Source of the DNA: Apostichopus japonicus
Lineage: Eukaryota > Echinodermata > Holothuroidea > Aspidochirotida > Stichopodidae
Assembly: GCF_037975245.1 (NCBI RefSeq)
Contig: NC_092574.1
Location: forward strand, 12,113,213-12,177,212
Direction of reading: 5' to 3'
DNA length: 64,000 nt
Shown: positions 39,101-55,300 of the stretch, in pieces
Numbering within the stretch: the first letter of the stretch is position 1
How the letters are laid out: the number at the start of each line of letters is the position of its first letter
Position numbers and translations under genes: made by a program
The notes under the pieces: model-generated
Seen by the model: only the letters and a program-made list of their open reading frames with translations
Told to the model about the DNA's origin: nothing
The model's database searches: none

Positions 39101-42100
39101 CTGATTCCTGCCCAGAAAAAAAATGTGGAGAAACTCATTTCAATATCCCTGGATATCCTGAACGAAGGGAACCTGTGGGACGTCAGAATGGGCATGATTA
39201 TTTTCATTGGTATTTTTGCATTTCAAGATCGTACAGTATCTAACACAGCAGCTGTATCATCTACAAGGAGGGTAGAGATAAACTTAATTGATTAAGTTCT
39301 GCAGAACTAAAAGTTACACAGGTTCCTAGGTCTATACAGTGGTAAAGTTTTATTCTTCGCCTTCGAAGTTCCAATTTAAGAAATTAGGCTATAAAGAACA
39401 AAGTGATATGGATATGAGCACTATATATTATTCAGCAAAAAGATAAGAAAGTAATATAGACGTGTGCTGTATTATTAGTTTAGTACTCCATTTTCTCTTT
39501 GTGATGCATATCAGTGACTACATGAATGTACGCAAAGTCCCACAATGGCCACTCATGTGAACATATCGAAAAGCATGCTATGATACCCTCAAAGCAGTTT
39601 GCCCCTCCTTAAGTCGTTCAGTTGTCTTATAGGACACATGTATCATTCAGCATGTGATTAGTGTCTTTTAATGTTCCTATACTTGTAGTATTGTTACAAT
39701 GTACGTTTATAACTTGGAGCAAAATCTTTCCCTACAGCTATGCCAATATGCGAGGAGGTAGAGGAGCGAGATCACTTGATTCGGCAAAGGATAAATGGCA
39801 GTCGACGTGAGGGATTGTGGACATACGGAAGTAGGCATACCTTCTCGTGTGAGGAAGGTTACATCTTAGGAAGCTCGACCACATCAGAAGGTTTCTTCTA
39901 TCCATCGATTGAATGCACAAGAAGTGGATGGAACGCTTCAATTCCTATCTGCCGTGGTAATGTTAATCAAACTATGAATTTGACCGAAAACCCCTACAAC
40001 ATAATCTATGTCTACGAGGATGGATTGTCTTTTACGTCATCTTTATCTGATAAGTTGCCAAATGAATTGATTTGTCCTTCAACTAACATTAGTCATGTTA
40101 AGATGTTCCTCACAATGGTATTGTAATACAACTAGGTCTGACGAGAGGGTCGGTTGCAACGACTTATAATCGAACGTCCTACTTTTCGAGTGCCCCAGCT
40201 TGTTATGTGAGTATAGAATAGACGAACTGATTCCTGCCCAGAAAAAAAATGTGGAGAAACTCATTTCAATATCCCTGGATATCCTGAACGAAGGGAACCT
40301 GTGGGACGTCAGAATGGGCATGATTATTTTTATTGGTATTTTTGCATTTCAAGATCGTACAGTATTTAACACAGCAGCTGTATCATCTACAAGGAGGGTA
40401 GAGATAAACTTAATTGATTAAGTTCTGCAGAACTAAAAGTTACACAGGTTCGTAGGTCTATGCAGTGGTAAAGTTTTATTCTTCGCCTTCGAAGTTCCAA
40501 TTTAAGAAATTAGGCTATAAAGAACAAAGTGGTATGGATATGAGCACTATATATTATTCAGCAAAAAGATAAGAAAGTAATATAGACGTGTGCTGTATTA
40601 TTAGTTTAGTACTCCATTTTCTCTTTGTGATGCATATCAGTGACTACATGAATGTACACAAAGTCCCACAATGGCCACTCATGTGAACATATCGAAAAGC
40701 ATGCTATGATACCCTCAAAGCAGTTTGCCCCTCCTTAAGTCGTTCAGTTGTCTTATAGGACACATGTATCATTCAGCATGCTGCATTGGGGGCAAAACGG
40801 ATGATTTATAAATGTTAGAGGACCGGCTCGTGTTAGAGACTACCTCGCACAGTAAACCCAGACCCTTATGTTATCCAGAATCTGGTTTACCTGATTAGAC
40901 ATACAACATTTTCTGTTTATAATTGCATAGCCAAAAGTACTATGCTGCTTCCCACGGGCGACGCTCCCGAGGGCCCGAAGTGGCACGTGCTCCCCCTGTT
41001 TGTCTAAAGGCCTCACAAGAGACCCCTTTCGTAAATGAGAAATGCCCCTTTGATGAAAAATACACATTTTCCACTTTTCTGCAAGTAAAGAGTGCATTAT
41101 TTGCTCGAAAATGCAATAACATTGTTGTTAAATAATTATGGAAAAGGTTCATTTTAAAAGCTTCCTCGTGTTGACAAAAATTCAAGTAGGCATACTGGAA
41201 TTTGTTGTACAGAGGATTCACTCCGTCGGAAAGGTTTGATGAAGCTTAATTTGTGGCCTTTCGCTTCAATTTGGCTTCAAATCAAAGTCACATGTCGCAC
41301 CCCTCGACGTTTGTGACCCCCTCCCTAGATTGAACCCTCATCCCTCGCTGCTTTTTTCCTGCATTCCAACATCCCCCTTCCGATAGATTGTATCCTCGCC
41401 TCTGCTTCCTCCCTGAATCCCAGCAAGTACATCGTGTATTTTTTATCGTTAAAATGTAGAAATTATCCTCAATGTGTTTTTTCCAACGATGCATTTCACA
41501 ATATAATAGTACCATGCACGTACAAGTATAAAGGCACTACACTTTAAGTACTTTAACTGCACTTTAAGTGCTGGAAAGTTAATCACTTGGATATTTCCAG
41601 CCTATCCGATCCCGACTTGTTCGGAGAGTACAGACTTTCAATTGTTCATAACTACACTTCTATTTCTCGTCTTTTCTCAATCAGCTCACACTCAGTGCAC
41701 ACAACCAGAAGATCTACCAAATGGAGAGATATTATCTCGCAACAGCGATCCCACCCGTACTTACAGACGTGGTTACAAAATGAGAGTAACATGTGATCCG
41801 TCATTCCGGATGCGACCAGAATCAGCCAGATTGACATGTGTTGGAGACAGTTGGGAACCAGCAATCGAATGTGTCCGTAAGTACTGTTTTGTTAATATAT
41901 TTTTTACATTATTATTGTCATCTTTAATGAGGGTAGTCCTACTCAGTGCAGAAGCACTGCTTTCCAGAGGAGCCCTCTCTTGACTGGGAAGTACAATAAA
42001 AACAATACCCATGCATGCATGCCATAAATTGACTTCTACCTATTTAAATCGACATATCATATACCGATTTAATTCGACATATCATCGATTTAAACAAGAA

Positions 42101-45100
42101 AATGTCGATTTAAATTGACATAATACCGATTTATATGACATATCATCAATTTAAGCTGATAGAAACTGGTATAAGGCCAGGTAATTTGACATATACCGAT
42201 TTAGTTCTACGTATCATCGACTTATACTGGTAGATGTCGTTTTAAATTGACGTGTACCGAAATAGTTTACATATCAATGTATGTATGTATATGTGATCTT
42301 CCCGCAAGCAGGAACTCGCGAAAGAAGCCATGGAGGCTTATAGACTCGCAAGCTGACCGAAGCCAATCTCTCGGCACACATCCATTTAACGTCCATGTCG
42401 GGAAGTTGTTATTGAACAACAACCTTGCCAGACGACACACATTCCTGTCGGCGGGGAATCGAACCGGGGATCTCATGACTGGGAGACGCCGGCGTAACCA
42501 CTAGACTATACACTGATGTGTATAGTTGACGTGTGGTATACAGTGGTATACCACTTTTTTTTTTTTTTTTTTTTTTTTTTTGCGTTTGATTTGCGTTTGC
42601 GTTTGATTTGCGTTTGCGTTTGCGTTTGATTTAAAACGATGATATGTCGAATTAAGCTGGTACAAGTCAATTTAATCGACATCTACCAGTTTAAATTGAT
42701 GGTATGTCAATTTAATCGGTAGAAGTCAATTTAAGCTGCTAGAAACTGGTCGAAGGAAATTGGTATATGTCGATTTAAATCGGTATATGTCGATTCCCCA
42801 CGATTTGAGACTGATGACCCGCTACATGTGTGTGGATCAACGTTAGTGAACACAAGTTACCAATTGTTTATCATAAATGTCAAAGGTCATGTGAAGTTAA
42901 CAGAGGCCAAAATGTGAAAACTTGTTAGCACCGTTACTTGGTAAGAAATGCTTTAAGGAACTCTATATGTAACTTGCGAACCAGCTTATTTAGTAGAGGA
43001 TATTTTTATGGAAACTATTTTTTGGAGTAGTAAAGTATTGTTTTTGAAGATGTGAACGGTCATCTGGCGTCAATAAACTTTGGAAACACGGTTACTCCAA
43101 AAAAAAAAAGCTTCAATGAACTCTATGTTTCCACTTTAGTAGGTACACGAATCGTAGCTGGTTGAAAATAAGGTTTGTCTATTCACTTTGATTCCGATGC
43201 TTTGGCACCCATCGGAACTTATGCAGTTAAGTTGGCGTTTGTGTATGTGTGCGTGTGTGGGTATATGTCACTCTCTATCTGGTTAACACGGTATCTAAAG
43301 AAGGCAAATATGTAATTGATGTTATACTTTGTTATTTGGTCATGGTCAGTAGATGTTCCCTATTGTTTTTGTTTTTGCATATGCTGGCGTCACACTGTCC
43401 CGAAGTTGACACGAGATGGACACACGATAAAGAAAATGTTCAAATTCGGCTCTGATCGTAAAAACATCGGGCCATTCGTGAGGGCATCTTAAACCATCGC
43501 ATGACCGCCGGTGGAGTTTTTCAGGCTCCGGCAGCAACTTCGTGAGCGGTGGCAAAATCTTTGGCATGCCAAAAAATTACCGGAAGACCTTGCGAAGGTT
43601 CATTTTCGTCTTGAATGCGTGTGTCCATTTTTCCCTTCGTAAGGCCATCGTGAGGGCATCTTATCAAATCGTGTCATCTTCGTTTTTACTTCGTATGATC
43701 ATCGGTGCCATCGGGCATTTTCGCCTCACGAAGACAATACGAAGGAAACAAGAAGCTGCCCGATTGTCTTATGAAGGCAACACGACTACGTGAAGCCCTC
43801 GCAATGCCGTCGAGTAACCATCGTATTATAGTACGATGACATCGCGATGGGACCACGGTGTCGGCGAAGACAGCCGAATTTGAGAACCTCAAGCGTTTCC
43901 CAGGTGTCATGTTAACGTGGACATATAAAGGTCAGCCTCAGAGCATCTTCCTCAGTCATTCCTAAGCAACTTTACAGAGTAGAGGCGTGTGTAACTCCCA
44001 AAGCTACAATCACAATCACAATTAACCACAATTCAGCTCCTGCAGAATGGCCTACTTTGGTGATGAGACAATCAGGAAAAAGAAAGCAGCAGCATTGCTT
44101 GTTTTGATGTACCTCAGAGAACATGATGAGCAACTTTTACAGGCCCAGCACCTCCTCTTACAATAAGAAAGCATTGTTTTATTTCACTTTGTCATTTCTT
44201 GCTATTTGCCTTTCTAGCATTCGACAATGTACTTATCAATACGTCGTCGTGTATAGCCATCGTGTGGCATTCGTGTGTAATACTACTTATATAGAAATGC
44301 ACATCTTCGTGTTGCCTTCGTGTGTGGTTCGGGTGCCATCGTGTGACCTTCTGTAGGCATCGTACTTGCTTCGGCTGTTGATTGGCTGTTGACCAAGTTC
44401 GGGGCCATCTTCGTGCGAAATTCAAAATTCCATATTCGTATGGCCATTTGGTGTCAACTTCGCGACAGTGTGACGCGTGCAATAATGATGTCATGCGTGG
44501 TGGGTAGATTAGTGGGTGTGCCCTATTTTGTCTTTGGTTCCCATGCCATGAATATGAATGAGTGGTAAGGGCTTACCATAACATTCTTAAAATGTCAATA
44601 TCTCTGCAACTGTGTGTCTGATTTAGTTTATACTTCGTATGGTGATGTAACTACATAGATATGTTCTTTGTAACAACAATTTTTACCTCATTAATGTTTT
44701 TGATGTGTGAGGCTTGATAAGAAATTGTCAAAATAGCTTGTAAACATGATATCTCAACGACCACAAGTTGAATCAATGTCAAACTTAGTAGGTAGATGAA
44801 CTGTGAATGAATATTAATGAACGGGCAGGGCTTAACGTAAAATTTGGTTCTTGCTGGTATGGTGATGTTGGTACAAAATAAACACATTTTCATGACATTT
44901 CCATCTTTATGTCATTCGGAAATAAATTTAAAAAAATTATTCTTGTAAAAATGGCTTTTTAAAGATGTTCGAAATGCGTCAATGAAGGAACTGTCACGAA
45001 TACCAGAAGGTAAGTTGCTCCAGAGTAATGAGCCGGCGATAGTCACTTTACTCTTTGGAATTTATTACTTTATGAAACCGCTTGGTCGTGTGCAGTAGTT

Positions 45101-46571
45101 TGCCTGTAATCATATAGGCTGGCGACATCGGACAAAAAGAGTAGCCTACTGGCTGATGTGGCCAACTCATGCTCAAAAATGATAGATAATATGGATATCA
45201 GGGTTAATTGATTGTTTTTTACTTCTTTCTGTAGCTGAGGACTGTGATCTCCTCCCCCCATTTCCAAGAGGTGAAATTATGTATAGAGCTGGAGAAGCCG
45301 GTGTGGTTGCCCACTATGCGTGTACGGAACGAGGATATCGCTTGCATGGCGAGAGACGGTTAACGTGTCAAAGTGACGGTACCTGGTCTGCTGACAGTCC
45401 AGTGTGTCGTGGTACGTACATCCAGTGTGTCGTACTAATTCATCGCAGGTGGTTTGTTAACTGAGTGATTAGTGTTTTTTAATGTTCCTATACTTGTAGT
45501 ATTGTTACAATGGACGTTTATAACTTGGAGCAAAATCTTTCCCTACAGCTATGCCAATATGCGAGGAGGTAGAGGAGCGAGATCACTTGATTCGGCAAAA
45601 GATAAATGGCCGTCGACGTGAGGGATTGTGGACATACGGAAGTAGGCATACCTTCTCGTGTGAGGAAGGTTACATCTTAGGAAGCTCGTCCACATCAAAA
45701 GGTTTCTTCTATCCATCGATTGAATGCACAAGAAGTGGATGGAATGCTTCAATTCCTATCTGCCGTGGTAATGTTAATCAAACTATGAATTTGACCGAAA
45801 ACCCCTACAACATAATCTATGTCTACGATGGTGGATTGTCTTTTACGTCATCTTTCTCTGATTAGTTGCCAAATGAATTGATTTGTCCTTCAACTAACAT
45901 TAGTCATGTTAAGATGTTCCTCACAATGGTATTGTAATACAACTAGGTCTGACGAGAGGGGTCGGTTGCAACGACTTATAATCGAACGTCCTACGTTTCG
46001 AGTGCCCCAGCTTGTTATGTGAGTATAGAATAGACGAACTGATTCCTGCCCAGAAAAAAATGTGGAGAAATTCATTTCAATATCCCTGGATATCCTGAAC
46101 GAAGGGAACCTGTGGGACGTCAGAATGGGCATGATTATTTTCATTGGTATATTTGCATTTCAAGATCGTACAGTATCTAACACAGCAGCTGTATCATCTA
46201 CAAGGAGGGTAGAGATAAACTTAATTGATTAAGTTCTGCAGAACTAAAAGTTACACAGGTTCCTAGGTCTATACAGTGTTAAAGTTTTACTCTTCGCCTT
46301 CGAAGTTCCAATTTAAGAAATTAGGCTATAAAGAACAAAATGGTATGGATATGAGCACTATATATTATTCAGCAAAAAGATAAGAAAGTAATATAGACGT
46401 GTGCTGTATTATTAGTTTAGTACTCCATTTTCTCTTTGTGATGCATATCAGTGACTACATAAATGTACATGCAATCACAAATATATCTATATCTATAGAT
46501 ATGTATGTATGTATATATGTTTATATATATATATGTATATGTATATTTGTAAGTCAATATATATGTATGTA

Positions 46572-46641
<70 letters not shown>

Positions 46642-49322
46642 AACCTCTCACATACCCTAGCTTCAAGACAATGTCACAAATTGAAGAGGGATAATGTCAC
46701 GCAAAGAGTTAAGTCTTCTGGTGAAACCCAACTTGAAACCTCAAAAAGAACCAGGTCTCGTAGATTCCGTCGGAAAGAGATACAGACCGCATGCAACACC
46801 ACCAAAAGTGCAGTCGTTACCATTGATTGCCAACTCTCGGCAGGACAAACAAACCTACTCTCCAAAGGTCTTAATTTTTGCCCTAAACCACGGCAAGTTA
46901 ACGCTCAGAAACTTTCTCTTGACCTAAATCTGTTCTATCGACGCTTACGTCTCCGTGAATTTTTTGCCGACGAAAATTGCAATAACACAACGCAACAAAC
47001 CAACGACTTGCATTCCAATTTTAAGCCAAAAAGCTCGTGGAATGCACCCAAAGCCCATTGTGCGGCTCTTGAATCATTTATTTTGGCCATTGAAGAGGAT
47101 GTTAAAACACAGACCTCCGCCCCAGACTTCCGCGACAATCTCAACTAAACTGAGAGACAGGCCATTCATGAACTCCGGAAGCGCGATGACATTGTCATCA
47201 AGCCAGCCGACAAGGGTTCTGCAATTGTCGCTATGGGCAAACAATTCTACAGAGAGGAAGCCAACAGACTACTCGGCAACCCTCAACACTACAAACTCCT
47301 AGATTCTGATCCTACTCAAGAAATCACACAAAACGTGAAAAGAGTCATCCAAAAGATAGTCTCTTACGGTTCCATTGACCGCAAGTTAGGCCAAAACCTC
47401 CTGGAAAACGACCCAAAACCTGGTCGCTTTTATTTTCTGCCTAAAATTCACAAAGGAGGCAATCCCGGGAGGCCCATAATATCGGGTAATGGTACAGCGA
47501 CTGAAAAAATTTCCAAATTCGTGGATCTCCTCATCCAACCTCTTGTTTCGGCCCTGCCGTCCTATGTGCAGGACACTACGGATTTCATCCGGAAAATTGG
47601 GGAAATAAAAAATCTTCCCTTATCTACTCTGTTAGTTAACTTGGATGTGTCTTCGTTATACACAAATATCCCTAACGGAGAGGGCATTTCGGCCTGCACA
47701 AAAGCATTCAAACCGAAACGTGGCAAAACCCCCACGAAGAAAGAATTAGCCGAATTAATGCAACTTATCTTGACCAACAATAATCTGGTATTTGGCAACA
47801 AACACTACCTCCAAATTCATGGCACCGCAATGGGTACCAAAATGGCACCGTCTTTTGCCAACATCTTTATGGGAAACCTCGAGAAAGAATTTTTATCTCG
47901 ACAAAACTTGAAACCACACACGTGGTTACGTTACATTGACGATATCTTTATGATATGGACCCATGGTGGGGCAAACCTAAAACTCTTCATTGATGACATA
48001 AACTCGTTTCATCACACTATCAAATTCACTGCTAATTTTTCTGGACATGGCGTTCACTTCCTGGACACCACCGTGACCCTACAAAATGGTTCACTCAAAA
48101 CAGACTTGTTCAATAAACCCACGAACAAGCACAGCTACCTCTTACCAAGCAGTTGCCATCCACGTCACTGTACCAGAAATATTCCGTACAGTCAAGCGTT
48201 GCGCATTCGACGCATTTGCTCCTCTGAAGTCGATTTTGATTCACGCACTAAAGAACTGTCACAACACCTCCTAAACAGACAGTATTTTCGGGGTACTATT
48301 GAAAATGCCATCAAAAAGGCTAAAAGCAAACCCCGTACCGAAACATTGACGTACAAAACTCGTCAAACCAGTTCCAAAAGGGTACCATTGGTTACTGAAT
48401 TCCACCCTGGTCTCCCACCACTGGCTAATATCATTCAGAAGAATTTTCACCTACTTCAAGGCACCGAACGCCTGAAATCAGTTTTCCAAGAATTACCTGT
48501 CATCGCTTTTAAAAGACCCAGCAACCTACGGGATATCTTAGTTCGGGCATCCTTTCGGGATGACACCCCATTAGGGGAAAGCAAAACAGAAACTACAGGA
48601 TCATCGCCCTGTACACAAAATTGCAAAACGTGCTTACTTGACGATTCGACCGGGGCCTTTCAGAGCAACCAAACCAAACGCACGTTCCAAATTCGGCACA
48701 AAATTAACTGCCTATCCAAAAATGTCATTTACCTCATCTACTGCAATATTTGTAACTTACAGTACATTGGAGAGTCAAAAAACACTCTTAGAATGAGAAT
48801 GACACAACATAGATCGGCGATCAAAACAAAAAATATCTCCAACCTGTTGCAAATCACTTCAATCTCCAAAATCATTTAATTGAGAATGTGCGTGTTATTG
48901 CCATTGACCAGAACGATTCTTAGACAGATAAATCTAGGAAAGCGAAAGAAAATTTCTGGGAACTAAACCTAAAGACTACGGCACCATTCGGTTTAAACAT
49001 CAGAAACGATTTGCCGTCCCAGATAAACCAAAACAATTCCTTTACAATTACGACGGAAGCGGATTAAAATAATCCGACGCGGATTAAAATAATCCGAATT
49101 TCTAAAACTTCTGCTCAATTCAGCAGAAATCAGTAAGTCGCTTTGCCTTTACAACCATGCCGACATCTTACCTATAAAACAGTTTCAATTCCTGCTACTC
49201 CTTGTCACTTTCGGTGATCATGCACTGAAGAAGAGCTAGTTTTGCTCGAAAGCTCTGCAAAAACCAAACATTGGCTGTTTTACTTCCAATAACTTACCTA
49301 ATTCAATTATTGTATCTCACTC

Positions 49323-49364
<42 letters not shown>

Positions 49365-52300
49365 TTTATATGAGAATGTCCAAAACTCGTGTCAGCATGT
49401 TGAGAGAAGGAAATAATATATTCAAGCCACATGGATCACGTTGATGCCTTAATGCATCTTTTGGGCCCTTTGTCTATTTTCACATGATAATAATAATAAT
49501 AATAAGACTTATAATGCGCACACACCACTCAAAGAATGTTCATGGCGCAAATGACAATGAGAAATGATACAAATAATACAGAATAATACAAAACAATGAC
49601 AAAAGAAAAACTTAATGGTATAAGATCATATAAAAGCTTTTGTCATTAAATGGGATTTTATGCTCTTCTTAAAGTTAGAGAGAGTAGATGTTTTTCTGAT
49701 TTTTAAGGGAAGTTGGTTCCATAAGCGAGGGGCAGAAACAATAAATGACCTATCCCCCCAAGAATGTTTGGACTTAATTTCAGATAATAAAAATTGAGAG
49801 CTGGATCTTAGATTACGAGAGGGGACATAAATATGTAATATGTAATGATGCATTACTGTGTGGGCATTTGGGCCTTTGAGGTTGCTGCATGGGCCCTACT
49901 ACAGTTCAAAAAAGAAGTCGTTGGTACTTTTGGATACCGCAATGTCCAATAGGGCCAACACCTCTAAAAGAATTATCCTGCTTTTTGTTAACATAATCAA
50001 ATCATGTACGTGTGGGCCATGGGTCCCTTATGGCTGTTGCCTGGGACCCGGTACAGATAAAAGTCGTCGGTGGTATTTTTTGGTTTCTAGATTGTAAAAA
50101 GAGTTCAGTGCAACTACAGGAATTATCCTTGTTTCTTGGCACATGATTAAATCACGTGTGGGCTTTGGGCCCTTGAGGTTGTCTGGGCTATGGAAGAGGA
50201 TCAATTTGTAGTCATAGGTTTTTCTTTTTTTAATACCCGATACCCATAGGGTACAGCGCCAATAAAAAGAAATCATCATGCTCTCTTTTCATATGATTCA
50301 ATGATGTGTGGGCCACTGGCCCTTTCTGGCTGCTGTCTGGGTCCTGGTACATCATAAAGTTGTTGTAATTGGTATTTTTGGATACCCCAATGTCCAAAGG
50401 GTCCAATGCCACTTTAAGAATCATCCTGCTCTCATTTCACATAAATGAATCATGTGTTGGCCACAGGCCTTTTTTGGTTGCTGCCTGCATGGGCCCCGGT
50501 ACATCATAAAGTTGCTGTAATTAGTATTTTGGGACACCCAAATGTCTAACTGGTGTACCGCAAAATGAATTATCCTTGTCTCTTTTCTCATGATAAATAC
50601 CATTTTGATAGGCCCTCCTGCAGGGCCCGTCACAAGGTACAATTACTATCATTGCTATGGTTTCTAAAAGTATCTTACTTTGAGTTCTATCCAGCGCTTT
50701 TGCCTTGCCTCTTTCACATGATTAAATCAACATTTGAGCCCCCTATTTTAATTGAAGGCACGTTCAGACTACATACAAGCACATAGTGTGGCACGGCAGC
50801 AACACATAACCTTGAATCCTGGTCATAAACGGACATAACCTGCCCATCAAACCCTCTGTCTCTTTTCAAATCTTCTGGGTTCCCGGTCCAGTTGAGTATC
50901 GTATCGATGCAAACCGGGTAAAAGTAAACGCGGGCCAAGTGCAGTGCAGTGCAATAAACAAGGCTCACATCACTGCAAGACGCGAGCCATCATAATGACG
51001 TCACAGGTCGATTTACTACAAATTTATCCTCTGCCATGGCCCAGACAACTTCAAGGGCCCATGGCCCAAACGTGATTTAATCATGTGCATAGACACAAGG
51101 ATAATTCCTGTAGTTGCATTGGACCCTTTATACATTGGAGAAGCCAAAAGAGTACCATATACGACTTTTTTTCTGTACCGGGTCCCAGGCAACAGCCATA
51201 AAGGGCCCATGGCCCACACATGATTTGATTTTGTTAACAAAAAGCTGGATATTTCTTTTAGAGGCGTTGGCCCTATTGGACATTGCGGTATCCAAGAAAA
51301 AGGGCCCAAAAATTGCACTAAGGCATCAACGTGATCCCTGTGGCTTCAATATTTTATTTCCTACTCTCAACATGCTGACACAAGTTTTGGACATTCTCAT
51401 ATAAATCTCGACATACATATACAGTTTTGGGCATTAACGAAACGATGGCGCGCGCCGATGTGCCAAAATTATAGCATGACGTCAATATTGTATCTAGCAA
51501 GCAATGTTGACATGACCAATGTAGTAGTGGCATGCTGTTACAAGTTTTCGACATGCTGATGTTGCATTTGACATGTTGATAGACGTAATGACACATTGGC
51601 ATTTTGTTTCGACATGTTCGTATGGAATTGTAACATGTTGATATCGAATTGGACATATATATATATTAACTTCACACTTCACTTTCTTTTTCGACATTTA
51701 TGGAACGTTTGGCTCTCCGTAGGATTCATAAGAATAACATGCTGACCTATGGTGTCCATCTTCAATGTCTCCCCAGATGTTCCTAGATGCCCTCCTTTAC
51801 TGGAAGAAATAGAACATGGACGATCAACTGCTGAAAATCGCACATACGCACCAAAAGAAATAATCAGTTATTATTGCGAAGAAGGCTACAGAACAACTAG
51901 TATATCATGGAGAGCGTGTTCCTTGAAAAATATCCGACATACGTATAGTGCAGTCTGGCTTGGAGTAACCCCTCGGTGTCAAGGTAACGGGTTTTTTTTT
52001 TCATATGAAAGATACCAAACCTACAAGGAGTCACATTACAAAACCTTTTCGAGTTTGGTTTACCAGTTCTGGCAATTTTAGTAACCTATCTCAAGTGTTT
52101 AAAATTGTGTGACTATTTTGGAAAGCTTCCCTAGAGTTTTTTCATCAAATGAAGGTTATTTAGCGAGTAAGGAATGATTCCGTCTGGTGAAAATTATAGG
52201 AAAATAAAAAGTAACTTTAAAAAAGAAAAAATTTAATTATTTTGACTTTTCTTTCTAAATGATACTTTATCGATGAGTATTATCGTTTGTTACTTACATC

Positions 52301-55300
52301 AACATTGAAGGTTGTTGTCTTAACACGGTATTCAGATAGGGACAAAGCAGCGTGGGCAGCCCTGTGCGTGGTGGTGGTGGTGGCTGTTGAAATTAAAAAC
52401 GAGGTTTACATCAAATTGAGGCTTTGGGTTGCTCTTAGTTCATTTCTTATACATGTTTTTAGCTTCCTTAAGTTAACTGATAAAGGCAGAAATAACTTAA
52501 ATATGAGCAGTTGCATTTGCTGATTTGTCTGTATTCCAGAAATAACCTGTCCTACACTTAGGGGGTATATAGAAAATGGTGCAGCCTATGAGACTTCGAA
52601 CATGGTTGGTGCAAACGCTACCTTCAGGTGTGATTCAGGATATGAGTTGATAGGTGACTCTCGTTTGACCTGTACACGAACAGGACGATGGAATGGATCA
52701 ATAAGTTATTGACAGCAATAAATTACGTTATTTAAAGTGATGTATGCATTGAGGCCATGTCAGATGAAACATACAGTAAAATCAAAAATCGTATGCGTGC
52801 CTGTGTTTATAGTACGTTGATCAAAAGAAACACTATACTGACTAAAAAAATAACTTCAGTTGTAGATTGTAGAGCAAACCTAGAGTAAATGAATGGTTTA
52901 CGTAATTATCTGGTTAGTAAATGAAAGTATGCAGCAATTACGCACGCTGTGCAATATACCAAACTACGTTTGAGAAGCGAAGCTAAATACACTGAAGTTG
53001 CTGTGTCAAACTATACAGATTGATATGTGGTTACAACAACGGTATTTTTGTTTTGATTGTCCCTATAGAATTCATAAAACAACAATTAACAATAAGTCAA
53101 GAATCCATGGGCATCAAACCTGCCTCAAATAAATTACAATTTGTATACTCCTTTCAGGTTAATTCTTCAAGTTACTACGTTAAGAGTTGAATGATTTAAC
53201 GACAGGTTAAGCATATAGAGACGTAGAGGAGGCTTTCGTATTATTTTGCTGGCTTGTCGATATATCTATTTATTTTTGTGTTTTTACTCATTGCCCTGTT
53301 CTGGGTATACCACTGAACGGTTATAAGACTGGCGATCGGTATAATGCAAATGACGGCGTAGAATTTCATTGCAACGCAGGTTATATGTTGATTGGGTCAC
53401 AGTTTAGAAGTTGTCGACCGACCGGCATGTGGTCAGGTGAACCAGTGAAATGCATTGGTAGGTATACAAAACGAAGGTTCATCAATGGGTTCCAGTCACT
53501 CACAGAGCGGGTGAGGGGTGCTCTTCCAACAAAGATGCCCCAGGTGGCCCCCAAATTATATTTATGGTGGCGAAGGAAAATACACAGGAAACTACCCACG
53601 GTCTAATAACATCATGCTCTGGTCAATTGTCGTGTTAGTTTCATAGTAGTTTTGTGTCCAACAAAAAGAGTAAACCTATACATAGTCGGTTAATGTGCGA
53701 TTTACACCCTCATCCTCTTCCCCGTCATCATAATCGTACATGTATATCTCAATTACGTAGTCATTCATCTCTTCCGGAGCAAATTACATCAACTTGGACA
53801 CATTCAATTGTGTAGGAGCCCCTCAACGAATCAGAGGAGCAAAAAGTCCCAATTAAGAAAAGAACTATACAGTAGCAAAAGAAGGTGACCTGGCTGGAGG
53901 GGGGGGGGGTCGATACAGGTAACTGGTGGGGTCTGGGGGTCTTTCAAAAAAACTTTTACTTTGTAGATACTGAGGTGGCCAAAATAACGAAATTTTTTAC
54001 TATTTCTTTCAAATTCCCACTACATTCTCAAAATCTCGTCACCCTTCCAAATGTAAACTTTCGATAAAGACATTTTGACTCAGATTATCCGGGGAGAGGG
54101 GGGGGGTGGGTAGGTAGGTACATCTTCTGAAACTTTTGACTATTTCTCGACATTTCAACTTATTTGTAACTTCTCAAGGGCCATCAGCGTTGTGTTACAT
54201 TCGTAAGGTGGCTATGCCCCTGTGCCCCGTAAATTTAGTTGTTATGCCTGTTTGATCCATGTGGATATTTTTGCTGCCAAATTGTGAATGTTAGCCATTC
54301 AAATAACGGGCTGATCAATTTAATAGAACGGAATTTATCAAAGTTTTCCAAGCTGTCAACATATTAATTGAAAAATTGGTCATGTTGTTTAATTTTTTTC
54401 ACGAATAGATCCTAACATTTCGACGGGCCCCTTAAGTTTCTGTAGATATAGATAATTACTAACTAAATAGTATAGTGAACAATTTATCAATTATGCTATG
54501 ATAATATTCTCTTATTAAAAGCAAGAGCTTCATCAATATGATCAATATGTTTAAAATTTCTAAACTTTTTAAGAATATTATTTGGAATGTACCTTAATAT
54601 TCGCATACATAAGGGTAATATTATCAATGATGAGGTTAATCATATGACTCATTGTTAACCCTTTCAAAGGCGATCAAGATTTTGACGACATCGACGAGAT
54701 ATCGTTAAAGATGAGAGAAAATTTAGACATGTTTGAAGCTAGCGCACTTTTTGAAGCTGTTGTGAGTAATGAGACTACAAACAACAATGTCGATCAAACT
54801 GCACGATTTATCCCATTGAGCCACGATACTGGGCTGGATCTTTACTTCATGTTTGACGGATCTTCAAGCGTTGGAGAGGATAACTTCAAGAAGACAAAAA
54901 GGTTTGCAAAAGAACTCGTTAAAGAGGTAAGTTTTGAGAATAGCGTTCCTCTGCCTAATTATATCCTTTACTTTGAAGATGAAAATGTTGATCATGGTTT
55001 ATAGTATGGGCAGCTATTCAAGTGGGCATGCATTATTAATGAGTGGATGTGTGTGTAAAACGAAACCCCAACGCATTTTTGATATCTTGCGAAAGCAAAA
55101 TCTATGTGATCTTGTGTGTGTATTATTGTATGTGACACATATTATGCAAATTAAAGCTTGGCGTAGAACATCAAAAGTTCAAGTTGAATATTCAAAATTC
55201 GAGAGATAATATGAACGTCGAAACTTTGAGATAAAACAAAAGACGAAGTTCTGACATAACATGTCAACATTTCGAGGAGAAACGTTATTACTTTGAGATA

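Larger units (their letters stand above)
36268..40781 (+). repeat. Tandem array of four ~1,128-bp CCP3 units
   Basis: Units start at GTGATTAGTG (36268, about 37397, 38526 and 39654), and the exons lie 1127, 1129 and 1127 bp apart. Each unit has one CCP3 exon plus the same intron, including CTTAATTGATTAAG. Identity is very high in exon and intron alike. The array stops at 40781 within CATTCAGCATG. Confidence 0.97.
41056..46460 (+). repeat. Segmental duplication, copy 2 (CCP1-CCP2-CCP3)
   Basis: Matches 33303-37396. It is enlarged by two insertions and cut short at about 46460 where the PLE C insertion begins. Confidence 0.95.
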